DNA from: Maylandia zebra | Lineage: Eukaryota; Chordata; Actinopteri; Cichliformes; Cichlidae | Reading direction: 5' to 3' | Length of the DNA stretch: 64,000 nucleotides | Assembly (NCBI RefSeq): GCF_041146795.1 | Contig: NC_135180.1 | Location: 38,422,794-38,486,793 of the forward strand | Shown here: positions 12,060 to 24,711 of the stretch, piece after piece | Position numbering within the stretch: the first letter of the stretch is position 1 | Layout of the letters: the number at the start of each line of letters is the position of its first letter | Program-made: the position numbers and the translations under genes | The notes under the pieces: generated by a model | The model's input: the letters and a program-made list of their open reading frames with translations, nothing else | Told to the model about the DNA's origin: nothing | The model's database searches: none

Positions 12060-13545
12060 AGAAAACGCTGGATACAAAACCCAGGATCATGACGTGCGCT
12101 CCTGTCCATGAATATTCATGTGTGGTTTTCAGTGATTGATTAGCCTCACTTGGGTCTAAGAGCAACTTAAACCGGTGGATAGGGATGACGCCGTTACTGA
12201 GCTGAGTGCATCCCTCTGATGGAGAGAAGATGCTACAGAGCGGCTGTGGAGGATTAGCTGATGGCAGTTTGATGGGGGCTGCATCTCTTGGCTTCAGTGA
12301 GCTAAGGCTCCTAGGGCAGAGAATGGGAGTATCTATGATAGCGTTAGCATCAGGGCCTGCTTCAGAGGCAGAGATAGCACTGATTAAACTTCAGGCAGTG
12401 TGGCGACAGAACAGTCTTTCTGTGCCAGGGTTTCTATGACCTAAGAGATTCATCTAAATCCAAAAGATTCAGCTTTCAGGTTTAAAGGAAACTTGAGATC
12501 ATTGTACAGACACTCAAGATATCAGTCAGTTATTTCAATTCTGCCCAGAGTGCAGGAGGGGCCATAAAAACAGAGCGTAGGACAAACATCTACTGCGTGT
12601 GCACCAAGTCTGCACTTGGAGGCAGGAGGGCTCAGCAGTGGTGTAAATAACGTCATCGCTCCCTGTGGTTAGAGTATTTTTACATATTCCTAATAAAACT
12701 CCTTGTTTGGAGGCGGCTGTAGATCGTGATTTTAAAATAAAACTTGTGACGCGTCTCTGCAAAGTCACTACAACAAGAAACATGTTTACTACTGAAATAA
12801 ATCGATTTCACAATCAAGTGATTTAACATTTGTTTCCTGACATGCAGCTAGTGTTTTACACTCGGATGATGAGGCGAGTGGATTTGTGTGAACAGGTTGA
12901 AGAATGAGCTGCTAGTGACTGCGATCTGTTTGCAGTTCATTCTAATCTTCGGGTCTGTCTTGCCTTTGATGCGTCACACTCCCATAACCCCCCCTATCTG
13001 ACAGCTGCATGGACAGACAGAGGTTCCCTTTAATGGTACTTACTGTTAAAAATAAATAAATTCAAGTTTTCACCACACGGTGGCAGCATTTTCAGTATAG
13101 TTGTCCACCCCGACTGGTATATCATTTTTTACACATGTTGGAAGTTATTTTGTATTGCTGCTTAAAAGACGTCTTCTAATCTAATGTTTCTATTCTACTG
13201 AAATAAGTCGGCTGAGTATGACAGTTACATGAATTCATGTTGTGCATGTTGCGCTAACATTAGCTAGTTATCTGTATGTCATGTTGGGTTCAGGCCAGGC
13301 TGGACGTCAGCTCCTGGATCAAAGGGATATTCCATGAGAGTTCAGCTATTTCAGCTTCAACAGAATACAGTTACATTACCCAAAACAGCCCAGTGGGAAT
13401 CAAACCTGCCTGAACCTAAGACGACGAACACAACACAAACTAAAACCACCAGGTATGATGATAACGCCGAGGTTTCGTTTTCTCTTAGAAACAGTTTTTG
13501 CGTGCTTCTCTCAAGTCTTTTATATTTAACACGTGTCATATTAAC
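12060..13545. other. gene-poor interval
   Basis: No supported gene or repeat family was identified. Open frames are short and unremarkable. Confidence 0.3.
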
Positions 13546-13549
13546 AGGA

Positions 13550-13795
13550 CAGCACAGTGGTGCAGTGGTTAGCACGTTCTGTGTTTGTCTGGAGCCGTGG
13601 CGTGGAGTTTGCACGTTCTCAGTGGGGGCTCTCTCCAGGTACTCCGGCTTCCTCGCACAGTCCAAAAACGTGCATGGCGTTTCTAAATTGGCTGGTTGTC
13701 TGGCTCTCTGGGTGGCCCCGCCTCTTGCCCTGTGACAGCTGGGATAAGCTCCAGGCCCCCGTGACCATGAATCAGATAAGTGGAAGACAATGAGT
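13550..13795 (+). repeat. tRNA-like SINE-type repeat, GGCACGGTGG family, copy 1
   Basis: Begins CACAGTGGTGCAGTGGTTAG, resembling a pol III A box, and continues with GGAGTTTGCACGTTCTC and GTACTCCGGCTTCCTC. It ends in AGCTGGGATAAGCTCCAGGC, a common fish repeat tail. The second copy at 62880-63090 lies on the other strand and shares GGAGTTTGCA and TACTC-GGCTTCCTC. The overlapping long open frames are artefacts of the repeat. Confidence 0.65.
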
Positions 13796-13799
13796 GGTA

Positions 13800-15730
13800 A
13801 TGTTAACGTATGGATTTTCATGGTGCTTAGCTTGAAATCCAAGAACATACCAGTGTTACTGATGGATGTGTGAGTAAAATTGCAGCTTGTATATTTGGTA
13901 TAAAAGCCTTCAGGCTCACATTTCCTGGAGATGATTTGTGTGCGATTCATTCGAGAGCAGAGGGAACATGTGGGCTTCAGCACACTCTCCGACCTCCTCA
14001 CCTTTCCGCCTCGATGCCCAAACAGCCTTTTGTTCTCTAAACTGACCAATGGCACGGCCGCCTGTCAGGCCGTCAGCCAGTAACAGCTCCTGTTATGATG
14101 CAAATGAGCCAATCAGGACTCCATATGTGCCCCCAAAACCGACCAATGAGAAGGCAGACTACCCAGTCTGGACCCAACTCCACCCGTGAACACACGCTGA
14201 ACTCCACTCGGCCGTTCTTTGTGTTGTTCACTGTACACTTGTGCTCTGTGTGTGCGCGTCTCCTGACCTTTACAGCTACATCGGCTGCGACCTTTTTAGC
14301 TGCATTTTATCTGACACGCTAAGAGGAGAAAAATGACAAAAAAGGGTCAAATGTCTTGTTTTTGTTGTCCTTGTTGTTAATCGCTGACATTTTCTCACAT
14401 TTTCACCAGGCGACCACGACGCATCGTGCACTGGAGCTGAATTTGCATTTTAATCGCACCTGAAGAGCCGAGACGGCTCCACAGACCTGAGAATAAAGAA
14501 ACTGATGCAACAGCTTGGAGTCACTTCATGATTGTCTGTTTGTCTCATTTGTGCAAACTAAATGATTCAAACATCAAAACTGCTTCATGGTGGGACAGTT
14601 TTCAGGTCTGCATTTTTACACACCGTCTGATCTTTGAGAAATGAACATTTGTTTCTGTCATTTTCAAATACTGACTAACACTCGTCCCTGGAAGGCTGAC
14701 ACAGTCAGTCTGTGCCCCTCGGAGCAGTGACAAACATATTTGAACAACCACACACAGTAAAAATGGCCATACAGCCTTTTTAACGCCCACCAGGGGGCGA
14801 TACCTGTGGCTGCAAAAAGACAGGAAAACGCCCCTCTGTGACCAAAAATGGGAATGTTGCTATACTTGTGGGGACCAAAAGTCACTTGCCCGTCCTCACG
14901 AGTTTTGGTTTTAGTGTCAGGGTTAGAGTTAGGTTATGGTTAGGTTTAGGCCTATCCTTCAGCATCAATGAGATGTCCTCTCTAAGATATCAAAACGAGC
15001 ATGTGTGTGTGTGTGTGTGTGTAATCCTGTCTTTATCCTTTTCTTTATTTCACCAGCTGATCGGTGTCCTCGCCTGCTGTTCGACATGCTGTTGTTCTTT
15101 TGGAGGACTGTGTGGAAGCACATCACTGTTAAGTTAGAGCAGTGATTCTTGAGATAAGGGACAAAACCCAATTTTGTGGTTAAAAATATGCATACAAGTG
15201 TTACCCAACTGCATAAAAGACAAACCAAGGCAATGTTTATACAACAAAAGTATGATTTTGCATTTTTTATACATATTTATTTATTTTAAATGGTACAATA
15301 CATTACCAGTACCTTAAAAATCCACTGTCCAGAAGCAGTTGTGATAATATTAAAATACAGAAAAAGAAAATCAAAAGTAATATAAAATTAAACATCATGG
15401 CTCTCTTCACTAAGTATTTAAGTCAATACCTTATATAATATCAAAATATGCAATTGAAAATTTATTTTTACATATTTTTTAAGTGATTAAAATCGTGTCC
15501 AGAGTTTTTGTCAACACCATCAGATTTTTTTAAAAGTACAAAAAAATCAGGAATTATTGTGGGCAGCTTACACTCTGAGGACCCCTTCACCACTTCCTGT
15601 TTGAGACACATGCCATGAGGTCACTGCTGTGATAATTTGTTTGTTTTTATTTCATTTATTGCACACCTTTCTGATAAAACTCTGTGTCACAGCCATAGTG
15701 CGTCGTAATCCAAGATTTAATTATTTTTTC
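13800..15730. other. gene-poor interval with a TTGTGGGGACC-type repeat end
   Basis: At 14866-14960 an ACTTGTGGGGACC block is followed by GGTTAGAGTTAGG and related TTAGG-like phrases. This is a common fish repeat rather than a telomeric array. A short (GT) run lies at 15001-15022 and a CTCF-like motif at 14787-14800. No gene was recognised. Confidence 0.45.
14787..14800 (+). promoter_or_regulatory. CTCF-like motif
   Basis: CCACCAGGGGGCGA matches the vertebrate CTCF core consensus at essentially every fixed position. No occupancy can be inferred from sequence alone. Confidence 0.5.
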
Positions 15731-15734
15731 TTGT

Positions 15735-16235
15735 AAAAACAGCCTCATTTAGGTAGATTGTTGAGGCCATAGACTTAATAAACTGATCCGTAAGGCCAGC
15801 AATGTTGTGGGGATGGAGCTGGACTCCCTCAAGGTGGTGTCGGAGAGGCGGATGCTGTCCAAGATAAAGACAATGTTGGATAACACCTCCCACCCACTCC
15901 ATGACATGCTGGTCAGTCACAGGAGCTCGTTCAGTGAGAGACTGAGATTACCCATGATGCACCACTGAACGACACAGGACATCATTCCTGCCTGTGGCCA
16001 TCTCCCTGTACAACGCATCCACTTAACACACTGTTTGCTGCTACAACTACACATGTTTCTTTTCCAACTATTTATTTATAAGTGACTTATGTATGTATGT
16101 ATGTATATATATGTATATATTGTACTATTCTTAGTTAGCGTATTGTCTGTCTTGTCTTAATGTTGGTTTAAAATGGCGCACTGTAACAAAAAATAATTTC
16201 CCCCAGGGATCAATAAAGTATTCTGATTCTGATAA
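15735..16235 (+). mobile_element. LINE 3' end (C-terminal ORF plus tail)
   Basis: The plus strand reads KLIRKASNVVGMELDSLKVV, followed by RRMLSKIKTMLDNTSHPLHD and SHRSSFSERLRLPMMHH. This is the C-terminus of a common fish non-LTR element. The 3' end carries TTTCCCCCAGGGATCAATAA followed by AGTATTCTGATTCTGAT, a typical tail with short TTCTGA repeats. The 5' part is missing. The clade is not assigned with confidence. Confidence 0.7.
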
Positions 16236-16499
16236 GCAGCTGATGAAAAACAAGATGGCTTCTGTCAGAAAAACACGTGTTATGAGAGAAAGTTGGGTAT
16301 TGTGTCAACACCATCAGGATTTTTGTCTGACGGTGTTGACAAATGTCACAAATGTGTGCTATTCACCACTTATATTAAGTTATTTTTACTAATATTTCAG
16401 TCATATTACTTCTTGTGTATTTTACTGATATTTCTGCTTCACAGGTGTGTCAAATATTATCACATTTGCCTTATCTTGAATCTCATTGTTTATGTTTAC

Positions 16500-16660
16500 A
16501 TTATTAATCCTGTAGGAACATGCTTAGTCCTCTGCATTTGACCCATTCACTCAGTGATGCAGTGGGCAACTACCAATCCAGGATAGCCTCTGTTCGTTGG
16601 ATTTAAACACCCAACCTTCCGATCATGTGGCATCTGCTGAGCTAGCTGTGCCCCGACTGC
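16500..16660 (-). repeat. tRNA-derived SINE-like fragment, degraded
   Basis: On the minus strand GGGGCACAGCTAGCTCAGCA resembles a tRNA 5' end with an A box. It is followed about 40 bp later by a decayed B box (GGTGTTTAAATCC). The body continues toward 16500. Copies with the same layout but better-kept boxes occur at 50284-50545 and 63285-63578. Confidence 0.45.
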
Positions 16661-16679
16661 TGTGATGATGTATGAATCC

Positions 16680-18590
16680 TGCTTCCGGGCCAAACTACTC
16701 TGTATTTATTAAGCCTGTTGTGCTGTTAAAATGTTTTAATGCTTTTTATCTTGTTCTATTTAATCTGAACAAGCCCCTAAAAACTGCCAGTGATCACTGT
16801 CAGCCTAACCATCGGGAACCCTCACGTTAACTTTTATCAAGTGGAAAAAAGTTAGCGTTCATCCTCCAGCTTCACTGTGTTTATGTTATGCTAATATGGA
16901 AGAAATATAGTATCATCAGAATTCAAGTATTTTTAGACATTGAATTTATGACACTGAATTTTTATCCTCCATATGCTAACATAGCTGTGTCGCTAGCGAT
17001 CACGTAACACATCATTTTATACCAGCTAGCCCAACTTCAGTAACCTGACAAACGTCACTGCTGTTTAGTTTTCTGTCTCCATTTATGTTGGAAGTGATAG
17101 CAGAGCTGGTGTATCATGTTCAGGTGGAACATGATAATCTGTGAAAAAGCATAAGGTTCAGAAAAATTATAGTAATTACAAAATGGTACATTTCAGGCTA
17201 GAATAGCAAAGGGGAAGCTGTCAGAGGAACGAAAGAGAAGGAACTGGGATGATCAAAAAAGAAGGAGAGAAAACATTAACAGCCAGCCTGAGTTGAAGAA
17301 AGAGTTTCTCATAAAGGGAAAGATGGAGAAATAGAGTGAAAGAGGGAAAAATAAAGAACATCAGTGATCTGAAAGGAAGAGAAAAAAGTCAGAAGAGAAG
17401 GTTTTGGAAACAAGCCGAGACAAAAGGAGAGAAAGTCCAGCAGCGTCTAAACACAACCACAGAGAACTTTAGGAATCAGGAGCAGGCAGCTGCTTGCTGG
17501 CGAACTATTAAGATATAGAACTTGCCATGTGCAAAAACAGAATTGTTATGATGCGTCTTGTGATATTACAAAGGTTGCTAAGGTTTAATGGTCATTTTGA
17601 AAGAAATAATATCTTGTTTTATATCTTGTCGCCTCTGTCAGTGCAGCCCAGGGTGGCTGTGGCTACAATGTAGCTTTTACCAGTGTGTGGATGTGTGTGT
17701 GGATGTGTGTGTGACTGGATGTGTAAAGCGCTTTGGGGTCCTATAAAGGTTATATAAATAGAGGCCATTTACCATTTTCTACTCGTGTGTCACCACCGTC
17801 AGCACCTTGTCAACTCCATAATATGGAGTTTTGGTTTATTTTTCTCTTTTGGAGAACCGAGACATATATTTTCCTCCCTCATGATCTTCCAATAAAAATA
17901 AGCAATTTCCTCAATAAATGTGTAATTTGCATTCTGCTTAATATGATTGTTTCTTATAGAGATTAAATACAAGCTTCTGAAAATATGTATGACTGTAACT
18001 CTAATAATAAAAAGCCAAAACAATCTTACTTTTAAATGTGGTAATTACTTTGAAAACACATGTGCATAAACAGAATAGAGAAGCTGCTAATAGTCAAAAT
18101 AGCTGAAACAACCTAATTTAAAATATATATTTTTGCATTTCTTTGAAAAAACCTTGCACTTCTCCAGCAAAAACACAAATGATTAAAAAATGTTACACCT
18201 GGGAGACCAAAACATGGTGAGACAGCCACAACTTTGTGTAACAATTATATATAAATATGTTTTTGAAAAATCACAAAATATATTTTAGAAAATTAAAACC
18301 TGTTTTGTCCCTGATCTCAGGAATCACTGAGAGACGAGTAACACAAACAACCCTGGGACCACAGATCCAGAGTAAAACTGTTTCTGCACGTTAGCTGAAA
18401 TCTAGGCTACATTCACGCTCTCAATTTCTGATGGGTGTAAAACAGGAATTATTCTTCCCATGTCCGTGAGTCCACTGGTCTCTGCTTGGGTCCCAGTGAT
18501 GTTAATCTGTGTTATCAGACCTTTAGCCTGAGGATCTGTGCAGACACCAGCGTGCCTTTATTTGTTTTACCATGAGGAATCATCTCCATA
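16680..18590. other. gene-poor AT-rich interval with one repeat tail
   Basis: At about 17645-17775 the plus strand has GTAAAGCGCTTTGGGGTCCT, then TATATAAATA and GGCCATTTACCATTT, a widespread fish LINE or SINE 3' end. The rest is AT-rich with no recognisable exon. Confidence 0.45.
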
Positions 18591-18599
18591 GAGAGCAGC

Positions 18600-19145
18600 A
18601 GCCACACGTGGTTGATTGATGACCTGATGCTGCAGAGGTGAGAAGTAGCATGTCCAGGTCTAAGACCTTTGTTCTCAGTAGGAAAATGATGGAGTCCTAA
18701 CTCCAGATTAAGAATGTGGAAGGGTTTAAGTATCTCAGCGTCTTATTCAAGAGGGAGGGAAGGAGGGAGACTGACAGACTGCATTAGTGAGAGGGCAGTC
18801 AACCCGCATTTCACTGCTCACCTTTGATCATCACTTTGAGTGACTAAAAGAATGTGGCAGAAATCAGCTTCCACTAAAGGACTTCCTGTTACAGATAGCT
18901 CCCTCATTCAGGAGGACTTGAGAGTAAACCCACTCCTCCACCTTCCAATGGTTCATGGTTCACCTCAGGGACGTTCAACTCAGAGGGCACACGCTAAACA
19001 TTGACCAGAACCAGGATGTGCAGCCCTTTTAGATGGCTTGGAACAGCTGAAGCAGCTGGTTGGGAGAGGGAGGTCTGGAGGTCTTTACTTAGACTGCTGG
19101 CCCTGGAACCTGAACCTGGATGGATGGATGGATGGATGGATGGAC
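18600..19145 (+). mobile_element. LINE 3' fragment with (GGAT)n tail
   Basis: The order of degraded blocks matches the end of a common fish LINE ORF. A GAATGTGGAAGGGTTTAAGT block is followed by a CTCATTCAGGAGGACTTGAG block (ancestral REEL-type) and finally GGGAGAGGGAGGTCTGGAGG. The element finishes with a (GGAT)n tail at 19118-19144. Many frame breaks indicate an old copy. A second, shorter fragment of the same family lies at about 51900-52035. Confidence 0.6.
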
Positions 19146-19539
19146 CAACATCAGAGTCTAGGCCCTCTTCCAGTTTGGCCCTGAGGGCAGTCAGACCTGA
19201 TCCAGGCTCCACGGTGCCGTTAGAGGTCAACGTCTTTGAAAGTTCAGGAAGTGTCAGAGCTTTGAAATCTGACGATTACTTTACAGTCATGTCAGACTGA
19301 AAAGACTTATTCACAACCAGCACTGTCCCATCCAGCCCCTGTGTCTCTTTCTTCTTCATCCTTGCTAGAAGCAGAGTTCAGCGCTCAGCTCCGTGGAAAG
19401 CTGGGGGCACATTTCATTCATTAGACGGAGTAAAGACGGGCGGATCTCTCTGAGGTCTCTGCAGAAGAAAGAGCTGAGTTAAATCAAGCGCGCCTGAAGA
19501 GAGATCACATTATTCAGAGAAAGACTTCTGTACGGCCTC

Positions 19540-19623
<84 letters not shown>

Positions 19624-20860
19624 TGTGGGGTATGCAGCACTGTGCTGTGAAGGTCGGACAGTTGTCTAATGACTGTCTAGCGAGAGCCAGAAGTCTCTCG
19701 AGGGTTATTTTAAATCATATACGTTACATTTAAGGCGGAAACAGGTGTAAGGTGGCAGCAGAGAGAAAGGGCGAGCCACATTAAGAAAGACTGGTGTGCT
19801 GAGAGGGAGAGAGAGATGGATGCTGAATGACAGATAAGTCGGTGAAAACATAAAAGAGGAAAACACAGACGTTACATAATGGTTTTTACCAGCCGTCTGT
19901 CTGCGCCGCCGCCTGCTGGTCACAACGGTGAACTGCAGCGTCTGTGAACAATCACTCAGAGTCGTCATGATGTAAGTACGCTGAAAAATAACAGAGAGAG
20001 ACCCTCTGTTGGTGCAACATCCATGAAATCAAATGCAAACAGGAGGAAGAATAAAACTTTTGAGCTGCACAGTTTCGTTTTGTTCCAAAGAGTCAAATCA
20101 CAGTTTAAAACAACTAAACTCAGGCTTGATTTTAAAGTGCCAAGCAGAAAGTAACACAGTAAGCTAACACCACATGAACACGTCGAGCCAGCTAGTTTAA
20201 CAGTTTAACAGGTACTTTAAACTTCAGCTCCACCCTCTTGGATGGGACAGTTTGTTGTTCTCTTATTTAAGGACAATTTAATCCAAATTCCACTTTAACT
20301 CATTTTTCAGAAATTTGCTGCAGTTTCGTTGGAGGTAAACGTCATACATTTACGATAAAAGGTTTTATTTGAAAATGTAAAAAATGTTTCCTTGTTTTTG
20401 ATTTGCTCTAAGTTCTCATGACAGACCGGTTGTGCTACTTGCAGTACCTCTATGAGCCACCAGGGGGGCACATTTATAATTCATTAATTAGAAATGTTTT
20501 CTACGTTGATAAAAATGTCATCACTGCAGTTACAAATAATAGGACGTTAAAGACGGGGTCCAGGTAACTGTGTGAACACGCTAAAGCAGCACAGAAGTCT
20601 TTTACTGTGATTTCCTTCCAGAGTTTCTTCTAAAAATGAAAAAAGGCGCTTACATGTAAACGTCAGACACACAGACTCAGTATTTCCAAACTCTCTATGA
20701 TGAGTCATCCACGGAGCAGAGACTCAGACAGCAGCAGAACAACAGACTGAGCTCTGAACAGTTTCTGATAACGATCAGACAGAGGGGAGCGATCCTCTGC
20801 TGTCCTCATCGATAAATAACCAGCGTCACTCTTACCCCCCCTCGTTCTGTCTCCTGTCCT
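19146..20860. other. gene-poor interval containing a long microsatellite
   Basis: Apart from the GT array at 19542-19620 nothing was recognised. A CTCF-like phrase with one extra G (GCCACCAGGGGGGCAC) lies near 20457 and is not called separately. Confidence 0.35.
19542..19620. repeat. (GT)n microsatellite, about 39 units
   Basis: Uninterrupted GT dinucleotide repeat of about 79 bp. Pure arrays of this length are expected to be highly polymorphic. Confidence 0.98.
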
Positions 20861-20863
20861 CAG

Positions 20864-20938
20864 ATGATTCGGGTTGTCGCAGGGTTCCAGGCCGAGGCTC
20901 TCATCCTTTTATGCCTCATCACAGCATCTTTAAAGAAG
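20864..20938 (+). other. candidate signal-peptide-like exon, isolated
   Basis: A pyrimidine-rich acceptor (TCTGTCTCCTGTCCTCAG) is followed directly by an ATG at 20864. The 25-codon segment has a short basic start and a hydrophobic stretch (ALILLCLITAS), and ends at a donor-like AAGAAG/GTGAAC at 20938. This resembles a secretory leader exon. No following domain exon was recognised downstream, where a LINE tail begins at about 21150. It may be a remnant or chance. Confidence 0.25.
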
Positions 20939-21149
20939 GTGAACAGCTCGTGGACACATTTTCTGAAACTTTCCTGGGCATTTCCTCTCCACCTTCACCT
21001 GTTTCCTCTGTCCAGCTGTTCATACTCCACTGCTGATTATTTTTATTTAACCTTTATTAACACAGCTCCTCCCCCTGAAACTCCAGGTCTTATTTGTTTA
21101 ATAAAATGTAACATGTACATGTCAGGACGTTGTATTCTTCTTTCCCCGG

Positions 21150-21350
21150 GCTGATCGCAGATGGCTGCCCCTCGCTTCTCCTGGATTGTTCTTCCTGTTA
21201 AACGGGAGTTTTTCCTTCCCGCTGTCACCCAGCGCTGCGGTAGAGGGCATCGTCTGATTGCTGGACTCTTTAACACTGTAGCGTCTAACAACATAAAGCA
21301 CACGGACGTTGTTGGGATTTGGTGCTACATGAATAAAACTGAAGCTGCAC
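21150..21350 (+). mobile_element. LINE 3' UTR/tail fragment
   Basis: Contains TTCTTCCTGTTAAACGGGAG and TTTTTCCTTCCCGCTGTC, then a terminal TTGGGATTTGGTGCTACATG followed by AATAAAACTGAA. This is the familiar 3' end of an abundant fish LINE. No coding part remains. Confidence 0.65.
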
Positions 21351-21429
21351 ACACAGCCCACTGTGATCTTATGCGGAGTCAGAATGGTGGAACTATTCAA
21401 AGATGTCCCTTTGGGCTTAAACTATAAGA

Positions 21430-24400
21430 AATGAAGTTCTAGAAATCTTTCACGTCATTCTTTGGTGCAGTATGAATCGCCACTGCGTCTTATTCTTTAT
21501 CTGGGAATTATTTTTATTTCATTAAAGTGCAGCAGCAGGTCACCGTGGGTTCAAAGATGGTACTATGCCCCCCTGCCAGTACCCGGGCCTGCAGCCCGAC
21601 CGAGCTCCGCTCTCTGTCTGTGACTCGTGGAGAAGATGCCAAGAGGAACTTTGCAATGAGCTTTGCTGTCTCGTTGCTGTTTGCCTTTTTCTGCTGACCA
21701 GCGTTGAAAACCCTCCAAAAACAGACCGAGTGAGGCGTCGTAAAACTGTGCTGCTGAGGCAACAACGCAGTTAAAAAGCAGCCCAAACACAGACTGAAGG
21801 AACCCTGAAAGCAGCTGATAAAAAGACGCAGCCAGTGAACCTGTGCAGAGCTGCAGAGTGCTGACACACATCCCCAAAACATGAACAGATCCAGCCCAGA
21901 GGAGCACTGGGCAGCAGCACTGCAGGCGCAGGGAGGAGACGACAGATGAGGAATGAAACGTGCCCAGAAAGCCCTGCGAGTGAACCCCCGCCGCGCTCAC
22001 TGACCAGCAGCCAGAACCAGACAGCGAAGCGGGGAGGGAGGGGCTGGGTGTCTGGAGCCCAGCTCGGAGAGCAGTCTGGGCATCACCACGATTTGCTGAT
22101 TCACGCTGAGAGCGACGAGGCAGACGTAAAGCAGTCAGCAGGCACAGAGGGGAAAGGAAGCTGCAAGGCAAATTAAAACCCGCACGACAAAATAAGATCA
22201 GGTCCACGACCGCGGGGCCTGCGCACCCACTATCATTCATCTGCACGCGCTGAATCACGAGAAACGCCAGTTGTTGGGGCGGATGCTGCCTAAACCCTGT
22301 GTGACCTCTGCCGTTCTCCTGATGCTTCAGACCAAGCTCGTTCCTTTCTCCAGCTTTTACCATCAGAGATGAACAAACACGATGCAAATGTCACAGTAAA
22401 GGTAGCACGTCGTCCAGCACAACTGGAGCCCTGACTTCGTTAGGGTCGTGTTATCCCTCTGCCTGCCTCCAGTGGACATTAGAGGAACTGCACGTTGCTG
22501 CTCAGGCTTGTGTCTTCACAGCTTGAGTTTCACGTCCAAAGCCACGCGAGGGTCATCTGCAGAACTTTATCTGCTCACTTAATGAAGAAAACACAGAGGA
22601 GCCAACAAATCCAGCTTTCTGTGAACGGACCAATTAAATCTGCTCCCCTGATATAAACACAAGCTGCATATTAAAGCTATATTTCTAACCTTCCTCCAGT
22701 TGAAATACCAGAGCCCTTATTATTTTATAGCATTTTGTCGTCCTCTATAATATTCAGACTTTACACAGACGGTGAGCACTTTTTGTATTTTTCCTTTAAT
22801 GAGCTACTTTATTTGATCATATTTTATTTGATCAAACTCCTCTTTTTTGTGTTTTGGGCTGTGATTACTGTTCTGGATGTTACAGTAACCCTTTAAATGT
22901 GATTTAAAACACAGTTTTAAAAAGCTCAGCTTCTAGACTCTAATCCAGGCTTTTCTGAGTTGGTTTTTGTCTCTATCTTATCAAATCTCTGTAGAAACTC
23001 TGCACAGGTTTAAATGTTCCCTTTGATCTTTGAGAAGTTGCTCTTTAACTGTCAGTTTCTCCTTTTCATTTCTTAACGATCCCCCAGATTTGAGGAGGAG
23101 ACTTCAAAGAGAGGAAAGTCATTGATCTGCTGTTGATTACTGATTGATCTTCCTTCACTGTCCTGTTCATGCAGGGGTCTTATTAGCCTGTATGTAAGAT
23201 GAGATTGACGTGATGAGGCCAATAAAACGCTGCTTTCTACCTGTGATTAAAACTGTAAAATGTTCTGAACTGTATATACAAACATGACAGCTCCTCTAAA
23301 CCTCTGATGGAAACTTTTATCAGACTAATGTCTGAGAGCAGTTTGAGGCGCTGAACCTTATTTTTATGGTTGTGTTCAGTGTTGGATCCCTGCTGGGTTT
23401 CATGCTGGACTTAAGATGATCAAACCAGAAAAAAAGTGAGAAAAGCTCATCGAGCTTTTGATGCTTTGATGTCTCCAGTTTGTGAAATCTCCACATGATG
23501 AAAGCAGCGATGCACAAACACGCTGGTTTCACTCCAGAGCTTTCATGCTCTCGGAACCACGTGACCGTTTTTATTTCTTATTAAACTTTTCTTTAAAAAA
23601 AAAAACCTAAAAGCTTTAACAGTGCAGGAGGCCCATCTGCCTGTTAGCAGATTTGTATATGTAACTAAAACTGGACTGCGGCGACATCTAGTGGTCACCA
23701 GCACACACTGCAAGAAATAAATACATAAAAAATAAAGAATGAAATAAATATACAACATATGAAATTCATGAAATAAATAATTTAAAATAAATCGTTCCAT
23801 TGTCGCTTATTAAATACAACAAAAATATCTATCTAAATATCATCTACATTGTCAAGAATGTTCATTTAAGTAGATAAAAAAATAAATAATTATCTGGTTG
23901 CTTGTGTGACGGAAGATAAATACAATAAAAATAAACATAAATAAACGAATTTTATTAGAGTGTTTAATAAAAATAAAATGGATAAAAAACCATTTAAAGT
24001 TTTTTTTCAGTATTATTCGCTCTGCCTGCTTTCATAAACGATGATCCTCTCTCCTGTATTTTAAAATGTTTGTCAAAATACGGATAATTTACGGTAAAAG
24101 ACCCGTTTTAAATTTACTTACTAAACATATCTCGAATATTTAAGTCATATTCGAAGCTAAAGAATAAAGAGGAGTTTTGGTCTTTCAAACGGAACTAAAG
24201 GGATTTAAATGTAAAACGTCGTGAGATGAAAAGTAAATCTCGTATGTATCAAACTATTCTGTTCTTACACAGAGTTTCCAAATGTAAAGAAGTGTGTCTT
24301 TCGTACACTATGGGTTTTTACATAATGTGGTTTCATTAACATTTAATCTATGAGGGTTTGATTCGCTCCAGTCTTGGCTGTTGTCTCTGAGGCGTTTACA

Positions 24401-24500
24401 AACTGGGGTTAATTAAGATCCAAAGTCTTTCATCTTTTCAGAGTGAAACAAAAGTTGAACTTTTAATCAAAAACTTCATTAACAACTAAAACTGCGCCAT
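21430..24500. other. gene-poor interval upstream of the homeobox gene
   Basis: No exon was recognised. A 274-codon minus-strand open frame (22387-21563) is rich in serine, leucine and glycine with no domain, and I treat it as non-coding. From 23690 to 24400 the DNA is strongly AT-rich, with repeated AAATAAATA phrases, and leads into the dharma promoter region. Confidence 0.4.
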
Positions 24501-24516
24501 CACTGATGAAGGAGCT

Positions 24517-24607
24517 CTTTGAAGTTACAGGTAACACACCCATTACAGAAGCTGCTGTCAGTCATCGTCCACTTCAAACCATCAAAGGGTCAGGGGTCAA
24601 ATCAAAG
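24517..24607 (+). promoter_or_regulatory. cluster of three TCF/LEF-type sites upstream of dharma
   Basis: CTTTGAA (24517-24523), ATCAAAG (24581-24587) and ATCAAAG (24601-24607) match the TCF/LEF core and lie 105-195 bp before the start codon at 24712. In zebrafish, dharma is a direct zygotic target of maternal beta-catenin acting through TCF/LEF sites, so the cluster fits the gene assignment. Such short motifs also arise by chance in AT-rich DNA; their number and position are the evidence. Confidence 0.55.
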
Positions 24608-24711
24608 TCCAGATTTCTTCTCATGTCTGAATTCAGGAGCTGATTAACATGTTAAAGAGCAGAAGGTGTTTAAAGGTGGACGCTGGAGCTCTCGGGTCAC
24701 AGAGAGAAACC

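Noticed and set aside
13357..14055. 232-codon minus-strand open frame
   Set aside because: It runs through the SINE-type repeat at 13550-13795 and unrelated flanks, with no domain or splice support.
14900..14960. TTAGGG-like phrases suggesting interstitial telomere repeat
   Set aside because: Units are irregular and part of a dispersed repeat with the TTGTGGGGACC end; no true TTAGGG array.
21563..22387. 274-codon minus-strand open frame
   Set aside because: Serine/leucine/glycine-rich with no recognisable domain, no promoter or splice signals, and an overlapping open frame on the other strand. I cannot exclude a gene, but nothing supports one.
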